Assembly: GCF_007679495.1 (NCBI RefSeq)
Contig: NZ_VEGP01000054.1
Location: 1 to 40,329, forward strand
DNA length: 40,329 nt
Direction of reading: 5' to 3'
Origin: Paenibacillus sp. 32O-W
GTDB taxonomy: Bacteria; Bacillota; Bacilli; Paenibacillales; NBRC-103111
Shown here: positions 15,915-24,386 of the stretch, in pieces
Numbering within the stretch: position 1 is the first letter of the stretch
Layout of the letters: each line of letters starts with the position of its first letter
The notes under the pieces: generated by a model
What the model was told of the DNA's origin: nothing
The model's database searches: none
Seen by the model: the letters and a program-made list of their open reading frames with translations, nothing else
Translations under genes and position numbers: made by a program

Positions 15915-17719
15915 TGAACTCAACCGCTCATCCGAAGGACGCCGGGAAAGAGACCGTCGATATGCCTAAATGGGGAGACTTCTTATCCTTGTTGAGCAAG
16001 TACAGGCCGGCGCTCTGGATCATCATTATTACGATTCTGCTGGGCTTGGGGGAGACGATTCTGAATCTGCTCATTCCGCTGTTCACTATGGATATGGTGA
16101 ATCAGTTGTCGGCGGGAAATCTGCAGGGGATGACCATCGCTTTATTGGTAGGAGTGTTTATCGCGCAGGCTGCATTATCGGGATTTTCCATCTTTTCCAT
16201 GTCTTATATCGGTCAGTATGTCATTGCCAAGCTGCGAGACGACTTATGGCAGAGAGTGTTGGGTTTGCCCGTTCCCTTCTTCGACCGCAACACTTCGGGG
16301 GAGACAATGAGCCGGATGACGAACGACACCAATGTGATTAAAGATTTTATAACGGCACATGTCATTTCCTTCTTGTCCGGACTCGTCTCCATTATCGGGG
16401 CTGTCATATTGCTGCTGACGATCGATTGGAAAGTCACCGTGCTGATGCTGCTGGCGGTGCCGGCTGCACTGCTCATTCTATGGCCGATAGGAGCGAAAAT
16501 GTTCGGGGTATCCCAAGGAATGCAGAACGAAACGGCGCTGTTCCAAGGGGATCTCGGCCGTGTATTGTCGGAAATCCGTCTCGTCAAATCGTCATTGGCC
16601 GAACCGCTAGAGCTGGAGCGGGGGCAGAAGCGTATAGGCCATCTGTTTCGTTATGGTTTGAAGGAAGCGAGAATCATGGCTTTGGTATCGCCCTTGATGA
16701 TGAGCATCATGATGCTGCTGCTTGTTCTGTTGATCGGTTACGGAGGTGTGCGGGTAGCTGCCGGAACATTGAACGGCGGCCAACTGGTAGCCATCATTCT
16801 ATACATGTTCCAGATTGTCATTCCTTTTACCCAAATGGCATCGTTCTTCACCCAATTCCAGAAAGCCATGGGCGCATCGGAACGGATTCTGGCTATTATG
16901 CGGGAGGAGCCCGAAGAGAACAACGGGGTGGAGGAGCATGATCCGCCTGCCACTCATGCAGCACCACTTCAAGTGTCGGATAGGTCGAAGCCGGTTTGGT
17001 TCGATTCGGTCAGCTTCGGTTATTCCCCGGATAGGCTCATTCTGCGCAATGTGTCCATAACCGTGGAAGCAGGGCAGACGACGGCTTTCGTAGGGCCCAG
17101 CGGAACCGGGAAGACGACCTTGTTTTCGCTGCTGGAGAGATTTTACGAGCCGTCTGGGGGAACAATTTATTATGGCACGAGGCCGCTTTCCTCCTATACC
17201 CTGAAGGATTGGCGAAACCGGCTGGCCTATGTATCACAGGAAAGTCCGATGATGGGCGGAACCATTCGTGACAATTTGACTTATGGCTTGGAGGAAGTGG
17301 ACGAAGGGAAAATGAATGAGGCGATCGAACAGGCCAATCTGAAGGAGTTCATCCATTCCCTGGAGAAAGGGCTGGACACGGAGGTTGGCGAAAGAGGGGT
17401 TAAGCTGTCGGGCGGTCAACGCCAGCGCCTGGCCATTGCCCGGGCGATTCTGCGCGACCCGGAAATTTTGCTGCTGGATGAGGCTACGGCTCATCTGGAC
17501 AGTGCCTCCGAACGGCTGGTTCAGGATGGGCTGCAAATACTGATGAAAGGCCGGACCACATTAGTGATCGCTCACCGTCTGTCAACCGTATACAATGCGG
17601 ATAAGATCGTGGTGCTGGAACAAGGCGAGGTCACCGGACAAGGCACTCATGAAGAGCTGCTGGCGACTCATCCATTTTATCGGAAGCTGGTGCACCAGCA
17701 ATGGGAACAAACCGGATAG
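15911..17719 (+). CDS. ABC exporter, BmrA-like half transporter
   Basis: 602 residues. A soluble start (1-25) is followed by a six-helix membrane domain (about 30-330) and a nucleotide-binding domain with Walker A GPSGTGKTT (about 395), signature LSGGQRQRLAIAR (about 499) and Walker B LLLDE with glutamate at about 524. All catalytic residues are intact, unlike the bmrCD-like pair, so a homodimer as in BmrA is likely. GGAGGGAGACAAGG provides the ribosome site inside the end of the merR gene. The substrate is presumably a ligand of the MerR partner. Confidence 0.9.
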   Translation: MMNSTAHPKDAGKETVDMPKWGDFLSLLSKYRPALWIIIITILLGLGETILNLLIPLFTMDMVNQLSAGNLQGMTIALLVGVFIAQAALSGFSIFSMSYIGQYVIAKLRDDLWQRVLGLPVPFFDRNTSGETMSRMTNDTNVIKDFITAHVISFLSGLVSIIGAVILLLTIDWKVTVLMLLAVPAALLILWPIGAKMFGVSQGMQNETALFQGDLGRVLSEIRLVKSSLAEPLELERGQKRIGHLFRYGLKEARIMALVSPLMMSIMMLLLVLLIGYGGVRVAAGTLNGGQLVAIILYMFQIVIPFTQMASFFTQFQKAMGASERILAIMREEPEENNGVEEHDPPATHAAPLQVSDRSKPVWFDSVSFGYSPDRLILRNVSITVEAGQTTAFVGPSGTGKTTLFSLLERFYEPSGGTIYYGTRPLSSYTLKDWRNRLAYVSQESPMMGGTIRDNLTYGLEEVDEGKMNEAIEQANLKEFIHSLEKGLDTEVGERGVKLSGGQRQRLAIARAILRDPEILLLDEATAHLDSASERLVQDGLQILMKGRTTLVIAHRLSTVYNADKIVVLEQGEVTGQGTHEELLATHPFYRKLVHQQWEQTG

Positions 17720-17738
17720 CATCCGGTTTGTTTTTTTT
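17708..17738 (+). terminator. Terminator of merR-ABC operon
   Basis: CAAACCGGAT (17708-17717) and ATCCGGTTTG (17721-17730) form a 10-bp perfect stem with loop AGC, then eight T. The ABC stop codon lies inside the hairpin. Confidence 0.95.
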
Positions 17739-17774
17739 AGAGCGAAATCGATTTGAAGGAGATCATCAGGCGGA

Positions 17775-17803
17775 TTGTTCTAATTGCCATGGGATGGTAT
17801 GTT
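17775..17803 (+). promoter_or_regulatory. Promoter candidate for deoR-type gene
   Basis: TTGTTC (17775-17780) and TATGTT (17798-17803), spacer 17 bp, about 29 bases before the GTG start. Confidence 0.4.
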
Positions 17804-17831
17804 AAAATCAAATAGAAAAGGGGGCGGGAAG

Positions 17832-18644
17832 GTGTCACTGCAAGGGGAAGAACGGAAGGCAAAGATACTCCAATTGCTGGAATCGAAGGGCAAGGTGGAA
17901 ACCGGCTATTTGGCCAAGACGCTTAAAGTATCTACGGAGACCATCCGCAGGGATCTTGACGAATTGGAAGGCTCCGGCAAGCTGAAGAAGGTGTACGGCG
18001 GTGCGGTTAAGATCGCCCAGAAAGGAGAAGAGGCTCCGCATCTAATCCGGGAAGCCGTTAATGTGGAGGCCAAAAAACGAATAGGCCAAAAAGCGGCGGC
18101 AATGGTTGATCCCGGCGATGCCATCTTTCTGGACGAAGGCACGACCACTCTGAAGATGATTCCTTATCTGCAGCATATTCGCGGACTGACGGTGTTTACC
18201 AATTCCTTCCCGGCAGCCGTGAAACTGATGGAATATACGAATAAACAGTTATTTCACGGTAAAATAATTTTCATCGGGGGAGAGGTTAACTCCGGACACG
18301 CCAGAACAGCCGGCTCCCTCACCGAGCACATGCTTGACCCTTTTTATTTTACGAAGGCATTCATTTCCATAGACGGAATGGATCCTGAAGCCGGATTTAC
18401 CGGTTATGACAGCAGCAAGTCGTTACTGGCTGCCAAGGTTATTCGGCGAACGAAAGAAGCGGTCGTTGTGGCAGATTTCTCTAAAGTGGGAACTCGGGCA
18501 AGCTACAGAATTGCCGGCTTGCCCGAGGTGCATACGATGATATGTGACAGCCCTCCGCCTTCGGAGTGGGAGGAGGCCATAGCAGGGGCGGGGCTCCGTT
18601 GGCTGGATGCCTCCGATTTAAAGTCAGGGAATACCGGCGATTAA
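17832..18644 (+). CDS. DeoR family transcriptional regulator
   Basis: 270 residues. The helix-turn-helix is at about 17-40 (VETGYLAKTLKVSTETIRRDL), followed by the DeoR hinge KVYGGAV. The C-terminal sensor of the ISOCOT fold has LDEGTTTL and FTNSFPAA and normally binds a phosphorylated sugar. The GTG at 17832 follows a G-rich site; in-frame codons upstream run into the promoter. No sugar gene is adjacent, so its target is unknown and it may act elsewhere. Confidence 0.85.
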   Translation: MSLQGEERKAKILQLLESKGKVETGYLAKTLKVSTETIRRDLDELEGSGKLKKVYGGAVKIAQKGEEAPHLIREAVNVEAKKRIGQKAAAMVDPGDAIFLDEGTTTLKMIPYLQHIRGLTVFTNSFPAAVKLMEYTNKQLFHGKIIFIGGEVNSGHARTAGSLTEHMLDPFYFTKAFISIDGMDPEAGFTGYDSSKSLLAAKVIRRTKEAVVVADFSKVGTRASYRIAGLPEVHTMICDSPPPSEWEEAIAGAGLRWLDASDLKSGNTGD

Positions 18645-18786
18645 ATAACTCTAACCTAGTGCGGATCTTCCTGCGGAGCGGGCCCGCTATTCCGAAGGGG
18701 CAAACAGTCCGGCGGGAACCTGCCCTTCCCATTGCTTGAAGGGCGGGAACCCGAGTGCCCGGGCTGCGACAGGAGCCGTATCCAAC

Positions 18787-19644
18787 TTATCCCCACAAAG
18801 CAATGGATATGATCCCGAATGTAATTACCGAGGCCATGGCGATCCTGCGCAGTCCCTGCTGTTCCTTCAATAGAAAGATGCCGAGCAGAGTGCCGAACAC
18901 GGTACCGACCTCGCGAATGGGGGCAATGGCCGCCAGCGGCGCCAATTGCAAGGCAAACAGAAAGAGCAGATAAGAGCCCGGTGAGAGAACGGAACCCAGC
19001 ACAATGGTGCGCCAATTCCGGCTCCATTCCTGGCGGATTTGCCCGGATTTCAATACATAGCGTGTACCCATCAGCACATAACCAATGTTCGAAATTTCGA
19101 TTAGCGCAAGCGGAGACATCTGTGCCACGATCAGTTTGTCGGTCAGAGTGTAGCCGGTAATGCACAGTCCGACTGACAGAGCCAATCCAACGGCCACCGG
19201 GGTCAAAGCTTTGTTCTGGCTCGCCTGTCGGCCGGTCAGGCCGCTGATGGCAAATAAACCGACAATAATCAGGCCGAGACCTATCCATCCTATAATCGAG
19301 AGGGACTCGTGATAGAGAAGGGTACTCATGACCGGCACCAGCAACGCTCCCGTTCCCCTCATGATCGGATATACCTGCGACATGTCGCCATGTGAATAGG
19401 CTTTGGAAAGAAGAACAAAGTAAGCGCCTTGAAAGCCCATGGATAAGGCAATGAACAGCAGCAGCTTCCACGTAAGTTGAACATGTATAAGCTCATAAAT
19501 AAAATACGGGAGGAACAGCACCGCCGCTACGATATGGATGCACCATAGGAATACCGCTTTGTCCAGGCTCTTCTTTGTGAAAAGATTCCAAACGGCATGA
19601 GCCATTCCGGAGCATAAAACTAAAAGAATGGCAAGCGAGGTCAT
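18787..19644 (-). CDS. EamA/DMT superfamily transporter
   Basis: 285 residues, about ten membrane helices in two EamA halves, the second ending with the typical EVGTVFGTLLGIFLLKEQ segment. Members export amino acids or other metabolites; the substrate cannot be read. The ribosome site before the ATG at 19644 is weak (GAAATGAG). It lies after the MFS gene on the same strand but has a promoter candidate of its own. Confidence 0.85.
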   Translation of the reverse strand: MTSLAILLVLCSGMAHAVWNLFTKKSLDKAVFLWCIHIVAAVLFLPYFIYELIHVQLTWKLLLFIALSMGFQGAYFVLLSKAYSHGDMSQVYPIMRGTGALLVPVMSTLLYHESLSIIGWIGLGLIIVGLFAISGLTGRQASQNKALTPVAVGLALSVGLCITGYTLTDKLIVAQMSPLALIEISNIGYVLMGTRYVLKSGQIRQEWSRNWRTIVLGSVLSPGSYLLFLFALQLAPLAAIAPIREVGTVFGTLLGIFLLKEQQGLRRIAMASVITFGIISIALWG

Positions 19645-19688
19645 GAACGGATCATCTCATTTCATTGGATCAAATAGGTTTCCACTTC

Positions 19689-19718
19689 ATCATAAGGGAT
19701 GATGCAACAAGAAATCAA
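19689..19718 (-). promoter_or_regulatory. Promoter candidate for EamA gene
   Basis: On the minus strand TTGATT (19718-19713) and TATGAT (19694-19689) with an 18-bp spacer, 45 bases upstream of the start codon. Confidence 0.45.
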
Positions 19719-19752
19719 CAATAAAATGTGGTTTTCGTTGTTTTTTATTGTT
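19717..19752. terminator. AT-rich hairpin after MFS gene
   Basis: AACAATAAAA (19717-19726) pairs with TTTTATTGTT (19743-19752). Just downstream of the MFS stop on the minus strand. It is AT-rich and has no long T tract, so it is a weak terminator at best. Confidence 0.35.
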
Positions 19753-19771
19753 TTATTGTAAAAATCCTGTT

Positions 19772-20968
19772 TCAAAGTCCATGCTCCCGATTGTGGACCC
19801 CTGGGGCAGACGTTCGTCGACGGATGATCAGCATTCCCAACCATACGGATACTCCATAGATTGCGGCAATGGCTCCGAACAATAGGGGCACATTCCCTCC
19901 AAGATAAAGGGGCACTCCAATAATGGGGCCTGCGGCCATTCCGATATAACGGACCAAGTTATACACGCCGACGGCGGTTGCTCTGTCTTTGGGGAAGTAT
20001 TCTGTCAGCAGTGTGGCGGGGACGGGCATCGTCAATCCCATCGTAAAGCCGAATAAACAAAGCCCCGCAATGAGCAGCGGAAGAGAGAGATTCGCCGTAA
20101 AGGCGAACAAGAAAATGGAGAGCACATTAAGCATATTTGTGAATAGCAGGCTCCGTTCATTTCCCATCCTGGCTTGGAGCCTAACTCCCAGCCTAACACT
20201 GACAGCAGGCAGCAGAGACAGCAGAAGAAACAAACCTCCGGTCTGTTCCGGCCCCAAGCCGTAACGATGTGCCGCTATTTGCGGCAAGAAGACCGTGAAC
20301 ACGTACACAGCCAAATATTGGGTGAAACCGATAAGAACCGTGGCTGAGCTTCTGTGCTTAACGGCTATAAATACAAGAGAAGACAGACGGAAGGGAGAGG
20401 CGGTCCCTGCTGCAGGCTTGGTCTCCGGAAGCCAAAACAGATTGGCCAGCAGCATGGCGATCCCCATGACAGTTACAAGAAGGAAGATACCGGAATAGCC
20501 GCTCCACCCTCCGACCATACCTCCAACGAGAGGTCCCATAGACAGCGCCAGAGTAAGAAAAAGCTGGTAAGTAGCCATCCCCCTTGCCCGTTCTCTTCCC
20601 TCATACAAATCTCCGATGACAGCGGCCGCTACTACCGGAATGGCTGCCGCCCCGATTCCTTGAAAGAAACGGCAGAGCAGCAGCATCTCAATGGAACCGG
20701 CATAGGCGCAGCCGAATGACGCACCGGTATAAATGACAATGGCCGGCAAAATGACGGTTCTTCTTCCTTTCGCATCGGCGAGCGGACCATATACGATCTG
20801 CATGACGGCAAGAGCGACCGTATACAGGGAAACCGATAAATTAACCAGATAATGAGAGGTCTGAAGCTGCTGCTGGATTTGCGGCAAGATGGGCGTATAT
20901 AGATTCTGGGCAAATACCGCGATAAAAGCGCTTATCGATGCGAGCATCAAGATTCTGCGGGACATCAT
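19772..20968 (-). CDS. MFS drug exporter, 12-helix type
   Basis: 398 residues with 12 predicted helices. The loop between helices 2 and 3 has GPLADAKGRRTV, the family's motif A. Helix 5 holds GPLVGGMVGGWSG, resembling motif C of drug antiporters. AAAGGAG stands 10 bases before the first of two start ATGs. It is divergent from a TetR regulator whose palindromic sites overlap this gene's promoter, so it is the probable repressed target. Transported compounds are unknown. Confidence 0.9.
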   Translation of the reverse strand: MMSRRILMLASISAFIAVFAQNLYTPILPQIQQQLQTSHYLVNLSVSLYTVALAVMQIVYGPLADAKGRRTVILPAIVIYTGASFGCAYAGSIEMLLLCRFFQGIGAAAIPVVAAAVIGDLYEGRERARGMATYQLFLTLALSMGPLVGGMVGGWSGYSGIFLLVTVMGIAMLLANLFWLPETKPAAGTASPFRLSSLVFIAVKHRSSATVLIGFTQYLAVYVFTVFLPQIAAHRYGLGPEQTGGLFLLLSLLPAVSVRLGVRLQARMGNERSLLFTNMLNVLSIFLFAFTANLSLPLLIAGLCLFGFTMGLTMPVPATLLTEYFPKDRATAVGVYNLVRYIGMAAGPIIGVPLYLGGNVPLLFGAIAAIYGVSVWLGMLIIRRRTSAPGVHNREHGL

Positions 20969-20989
20969 GGAGAAACCACTCCTTTCGGT

Positions 20990-21017
20990 AATAATTGACT
21001 GACGTCAGTCAATTATT
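20990..21017. promoter_or_regulatory. TetR operator 1, perfect 28-bp palindrome
   Basis: Arms AATAATTGACTGAC and GTCAGTCAATTATT meet without a spacer. It lies downstream of the -10 of the MFS promoter on the minus strand, so bound repressor would block elongation or start of the exporter transcript. Confidence 0.85.
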
Positions 21018-21021
21018 GAGC

Positions 21022-21061
21022 ATTATATTTTATTTGACTGAAGTCAGTCAAGGGGTATAAT
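21022..21061. promoter_or_regulatory. Overlapping divergent promoters with TetR operator 2
   Basis: Operator 2 (21034-21051) differs at one central base from the central 18 bp of operator 1. On the plus strand -35 TTGACT (21034-21039) and -10 TATAAT (21056-21061), 16 bp apart, drive tetR. On the minus strand -35 TTGACT (21051-21046) and -10 TATAAT (21027-21022), 18 bp apart, drive the MFS gene. Each -35 is one arm of the operator, so one bound dimer would shut both. Confidence 0.8.
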
Positions 21062-21092
21062 AAAACTATTACATCTCAAGGAGAGAGGTCCA

Positions 21093-21704
21093 ATGGCTCG
21101 AATCTCGAAAGATCCGGAAGTGCGGCGCAAAGAAATTGTGGAAGCGGCCATGCAGTTGTTTCGTGAGAAGGGCTTCGCACAGACAGCCGTCAGCGATATT
21201 GTCCGTAAAGTCGGGGTTGCGCAAGGCACCTTTTATTATTATTTTAAATCGAAAGAGGAGATCGTCTTTGCCATCATTCAGTTATCCGTGTCCGCACAGG
21301 CTGAAAAGATAGAAAGCATTGCAGATAACAACCGAATGACGGCCCGGGATAAACTGACGAAAGTGCTCGGGGAAGAGATTTATAGCCCATCGCAATACAA
21401 AATGTATCTCGACTTCCTCCACCAGGAAAACAATGCCCTGCATCACCAAAAGCTGATCGTGGCTAAAATTCATGCCTTCGCCCCTATGATCGCCCAAATA
21501 TTGCAGCAAGGAACGGAGGAAGGGCAGTTTCAAGTCGAGGATCCGCTAGAGGCGGCGGAGTTTATATTAACCGGTATGCTATTTTTATTTGATCAGGGTA
21601 TTTTTCAATGGACGGATTCGGAGCTAAGGAGCAAGGCCAAAGCGGTGGAAAAAATGATAGCTAAACTATTGGGCGTCCAGTTAAAATTTACTAAAGAACC
21701 ATAA
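21093..21704 (+). CDS. TetR family repressor
   Basis: 203 residues. The N-terminal helix-turn-helix (about 10-55) includes MQLFREKGFAQTAVSDIVRKVGVAQGTFYYYFKSK split across its helices, as in TetR/AcrR proteins; the rest is the all-helical ligand domain. AAGGAG is about 10 bases upstream of the ATG. The operators between it and the exporter support auto-repression and control of the exporter. A DUF6157 gene follows at 26 bases on the same strand. Confidence 0.9.
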   Translation: MARISKDPEVRRKEIVEAAMQLFREKGFAQTAVSDIVRKVGVAQGTFYYYFKSKEEIVFAIIQLSVSAQAEKIESIADNNRMTARDKLTKVLGEEIYSPSQYKMYLDFLHQENNALHHQKLIVAKIHAFAPMIAQILQQGTEEGQFQVEDPLEAAEFILTGMLFLFDQGIFQWTDSELRSKAKAVEKMIAKLLGVQLKFTKEP

Positions 21705-21730
21705 TGGGAACTGGCTAAGGAGGAAGCTTG

Positions 21731-22159
21731 ATGGAATGGAACTATTACAATACGTTCATTACGGTTTCGGCGGATTGTCCGGCCGATAAGGGGACGGTCC
21801 CTCCAGACCGGAAAGAGAAGAAGACGAAAGCCGGGATCGAGTATGCTTTGCTTTCGGAAAATCCCTACACCTATACCCAGGAAGAACTTCTTTACGAGGT
21901 TCATATTCGGCATAAAGAGATTCCCCAAGAGGAGTTGGCTGCACGGGGAGTTGAGATCAGGGAAGAATTTTACCGGAAGCCGAAGCCCTGTTTCCGAGCC
22001 TCTATGCTGCCCAAGAAATTCGGATGGGGCATTCACTTCGATCAAGAGGGGAAAATGGCTCTAGTTCCAATGGAGTCTGAGTTGTACCGGGATTTTGCCA
22101 ATGGGGAGAAGGGCGAGGTGAAGCTGCTCGCGGCCATGAGAAACAGCCGGGCCCGATAA
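21731..22159 (+). CDS. DUF6157 family protein
   Basis: 142-residue soluble protein starting EWNYYNTFITVSADCPA, the recognisable opening of DUF6157 proteins. No enzymatic motif is visible. AAGGAGGAAGCTTG gives a strong site for the ATG at 21731. It is probably co-transcribed with tetR, suggesting a role in the same stress response, but that is inference. It is convergent with exoA. Confidence 0.7.
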   Translation: MEWNYYNTFITVSADCPADKGTVPPDRKEKKTKAGIEYALLSENPYTYTQEELLYEVHIRHKEIPQEELAARGVEIREEFYRKPKPCFRASMLPKKFGWGIHFDQEGKMALVPMESELYRDFANGEKGEVKLLAAMRNSRAR

Positions 22160-22187
22160 TTCGGACCAGGCCGTTATGCTGCCCGCT

Positions 22188-22976
22188 TTAAACGTTACAG
22201 TCTTCGTTCGGCTTGGCGATTTCTTTCATAGTTAAAATAACCGGGCAATGATCGCTGCCGGTCACCTCGGAATCAATTTGTGCGTCCAGCAAGCAAGGAC
22301 TAAGTCTGGCAGAAGCGAGAAAATAATCAATTCTCCACCCTATATTCCGCTCCCTTACCTTGGGTATGTAGGACCACCAGGAATAAGCGTCCGTCCGATC
22401 GGGATAGAAGTGTCTGAAGGTATCGATAAATCCCGATTCCAGAAGCTGCGTCATTTTGTCCCGCTCCTCCTGAGTGAAGCCGGAATTGTTGCGGTTCGAC
22501 TTGGCATTCTTCAGGTCGATCTCTTGATGGGCCACATTCAAATCTCCACAAACAATAACTGGCTTGTCCGCATCTAACTTCTGCAGATAACTTCGAAACC
22601 GGTCTTCCCACTCCAGTCTATACGAAAGTCGGGACAAATCGCGCTTGGCATTAGGCGTATAAACATTCACCAGGAAGAAGGCATCGTACTCGAGTGTAAT
22701 GATTCGCCCTTCCGGCTCCTCATCTTCCGCCAGTCCGTAGCGAACGGACAGCGGTTTGATTTTTGTGAAGACGGCCGTGCCGGAATACCCCTTTTTTTGT
22801 GCATAGTTCCAGTAAGAAGTATATTCCTCACCATGCTCCACCTGAATTTGTCCTTCCTGCAGCTTTGTTTCTTGAACACAGAATATGTCGGCATTCACCG
22901 CTTTAAAGTAGTCGTAGAACCCTTTATTTATGCAGGCTCTGAGGCCGTTAACATTCCAGGATATCAGTTTTAACAT
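22188..22976 (-). CDS. exoA: Exodeoxyribonuclease III / AP endonuclease
   Basis: 262 residues of the exonuclease-endonuclease-phosphatase fold. Key segments are SWNVNGLRA (asparagine), CVQETKLQ (metal glutamate), GDLNVAHQEIDL (aspartate and asparagine) and the final GSDHCPV (catalytic histidine). It cleaves DNA at abasic sites in base excision repair and trims 3' ends. AAGGAG is 7 bases before the ATG. Slightly longer than B. subtilis ExoA. Confidence 0.95.
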   Translation of the reverse strand: MLKLISWNVNGLRACINKGFYDYFKAVNADIFCVQETKLQEGQIQVEHGEEYTSYWNYAQKKGYSGTAVFTKIKPLSVRYGLAEDEEPEGRIITLEYDAFFLVNVYTPNAKRDLSRLSYRLEWEDRFRSYLQKLDADKPVIVCGDLNVAHQEIDLKNAKSNRNNSGFTQEERDKMTQLLESGFIDTFRHFYPDRTDAYSWWSYIPKVRERNIGWRIDYFLASARLSPCLLDAQIDSEVTGSDHCPVILTMKEIAKPNEDCNV

Positions 22977-23622
22977 TTTCTTACTCCTTACATATCTCTA
23001 TGATTTCAGCTACTAGTGTAACATAGAAGCGTTGAACCCGTCGTCTATTTTGGAGCGGGGCACCTGGGAGTATTCTTTGAACGAATCGAGGGGCAGACCT
23101 TAAAATCGACGACAACATCGATAATATTATCATTAGTGATATCAAAAAAGCCATAGATTGGATGAATCTTCGTTAGGAAACCCTGAGTCAGATTTGGTCG
23201 AATATGTTGTCATGATAGTCTCTGGCGGAGGTGGAATTGTGGGAATTATATTGGGAAAGCGGATATTCTTTTATTCGGTAGTTCGCGATTAATCCCTTAC
23301 GTTTAAGGTGTCTATGAAGAAGCGGTATCCCTATAAATAATTCATATTAGTTAAACAGCCGGAGACAGCCATTGTGCGCGGACCCGGTTGTTTTTTGTTG
23401 TGCGGTTCACCCACTAACGCTTCTAAACATCGCTCAACCAACATACTGTATCGGTGGCTGAAGTTAGCATTCTTCAATCATTATCCTCGAAGCCGTGCTG
23501 TTTTGATGCATATTCATATTTCAATAAAGAAGGGTATAGTCTTTCTGTTCCGGGCAAAAATGGTTTTATTAGCCCGGAAGGTAAGCCGAGGCAGAATTTA
23601 TCTGGAAAGGGATAGGAAGAGA
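22977..23622. other. Gene-free stretch with decayed sequence
   Basis: 646 bases with no credible gene; frames are short, lack ribosome sites and break often. A 42-codon piece ending near 23292 has a hydrophobic stretch but no proper start. At 23042-23063, CGTCTATTTT followed by GGAGCGGGGCAC resembles the dispersed repeat with its middle deleted. A terminator lies at 23354-23396. Confidence 0.5.
23354..23396 (+). terminator. Intrinsic terminator
   Basis: AACAGCCGG (23354-23362) pairs with CCGGTTGTT (23384-23392, one G-U pair) and runs into a T tract. No plus-strand gene precedes it closely, so it may end a lost gene or a small RNA. Confidence 0.65.
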
Positions 23623-24177
23623 ATGACGGAAAAAGAAAAAATGTTAAGAGGGGAACTGTATTTCGCTTCAGATGCGCTATTAACAAGGGAGCGTGAGAGT
23701 GCCAGAAAATTAATCCGATTATATAATGAGACGCTAGAGACGGAACAGGAAAAGCGGATGGATATATTAATGAAGCTTTTCGGTTCCACGGGTAACAAGC
23801 CCTACGTTGAGCCGCCATTCCGTTGTGATTATGGTTATAACATTCATGTCGGCGATCATTTTTATGCTAATTTTGACTGTATTTTTTTGGACGTGTGTGA
23901 AATTCGAATAGGGGACCATTGTTTTATGGCACCCGGCGTCCATATTTATACGGCCGCACATCCTTTAGAACCTGAGAAACGAAGCACGGGAATTGAATAC
24001 GGCAAGCCTGTTACAATTGGAAATAACGTATGGATAGGAGGAAGGGCCGTTATTAACCCGGGGGTGACTATCGGCAATAATGTGGTGGTAGCTTCTGGAG
24101 CCGTAGTGACTAAAGATGTTCCCGATTATGCGGTTGTAGGCGGCGTTCCGGCCAAAATTATTAAAATGTTGATGTGA
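23623..24177 (+). CDS. maa: Maltose O-acetyltransferase
   Basis: 184 residues, the usual length for Maa. The N-terminal helical part ([20 protein letters not shown]) is the Mac domain. A left-handed beta-helix of hexapeptide repeats follows (about 55-180), with catalytic histidine in [12 protein letters not shown] and the end [11 protein letters not shown]. It acetylates the 6-hydroxyl of glucose or maltose using acetyl-CoA. I chose the ATG at 23623 after AGGAAGAGA; an upstream extension to 23374 is atypical for the family and passes through the terminator. It is convergent with lrgB. Confidence 0.95.
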   Translation: MTEKEKMLRGELYFASDALLTRERESARKLIRLYNETLETEQEKRMDILMKLFGSTGNKPYVEPPFRCDYGYNIHVGDHFYANFDCIFLDVCEIRIGDHCFMAPGVHIYTAAHPLEPEKRSTGIEYGKPVTIGNNVWIGGRAVINPGVTIGNNVVVASGAVVTKDVPDYAVVGGVPAKIIKMLM

Positions 24178-24386
24178 TTGGAGGTCCCGGCATCGATCTG
24201 GTCAAATTCCTTATCGATTTGCCTAACTTCTACTACTGCGAATACTTATTCTCAATATATAATGGTAGGGCGATGTCCGGAAATATTCGTTTTAATGTTA
24301 TCGATATAAATAATATATTCAATAATGATAGTAATTATTGCTCTATTCCCCGCTGTCTCGTTTCTCTAGAGCTCGCGGGTAAACTA

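Noticed and set aside
18656-19471. Second minus-strand frame in the EamA region
   Set aside because: It overlaps the EamA gene in another frame, is rich in unlikely residues (R, H, C, S) and has no conserved motif.
23374-23622. N-terminal extension of the maltose acetyltransferase
   Set aside because: The family starts with MTEKEKM at 23623 after a good ribosome site; the extension passes through a terminator.
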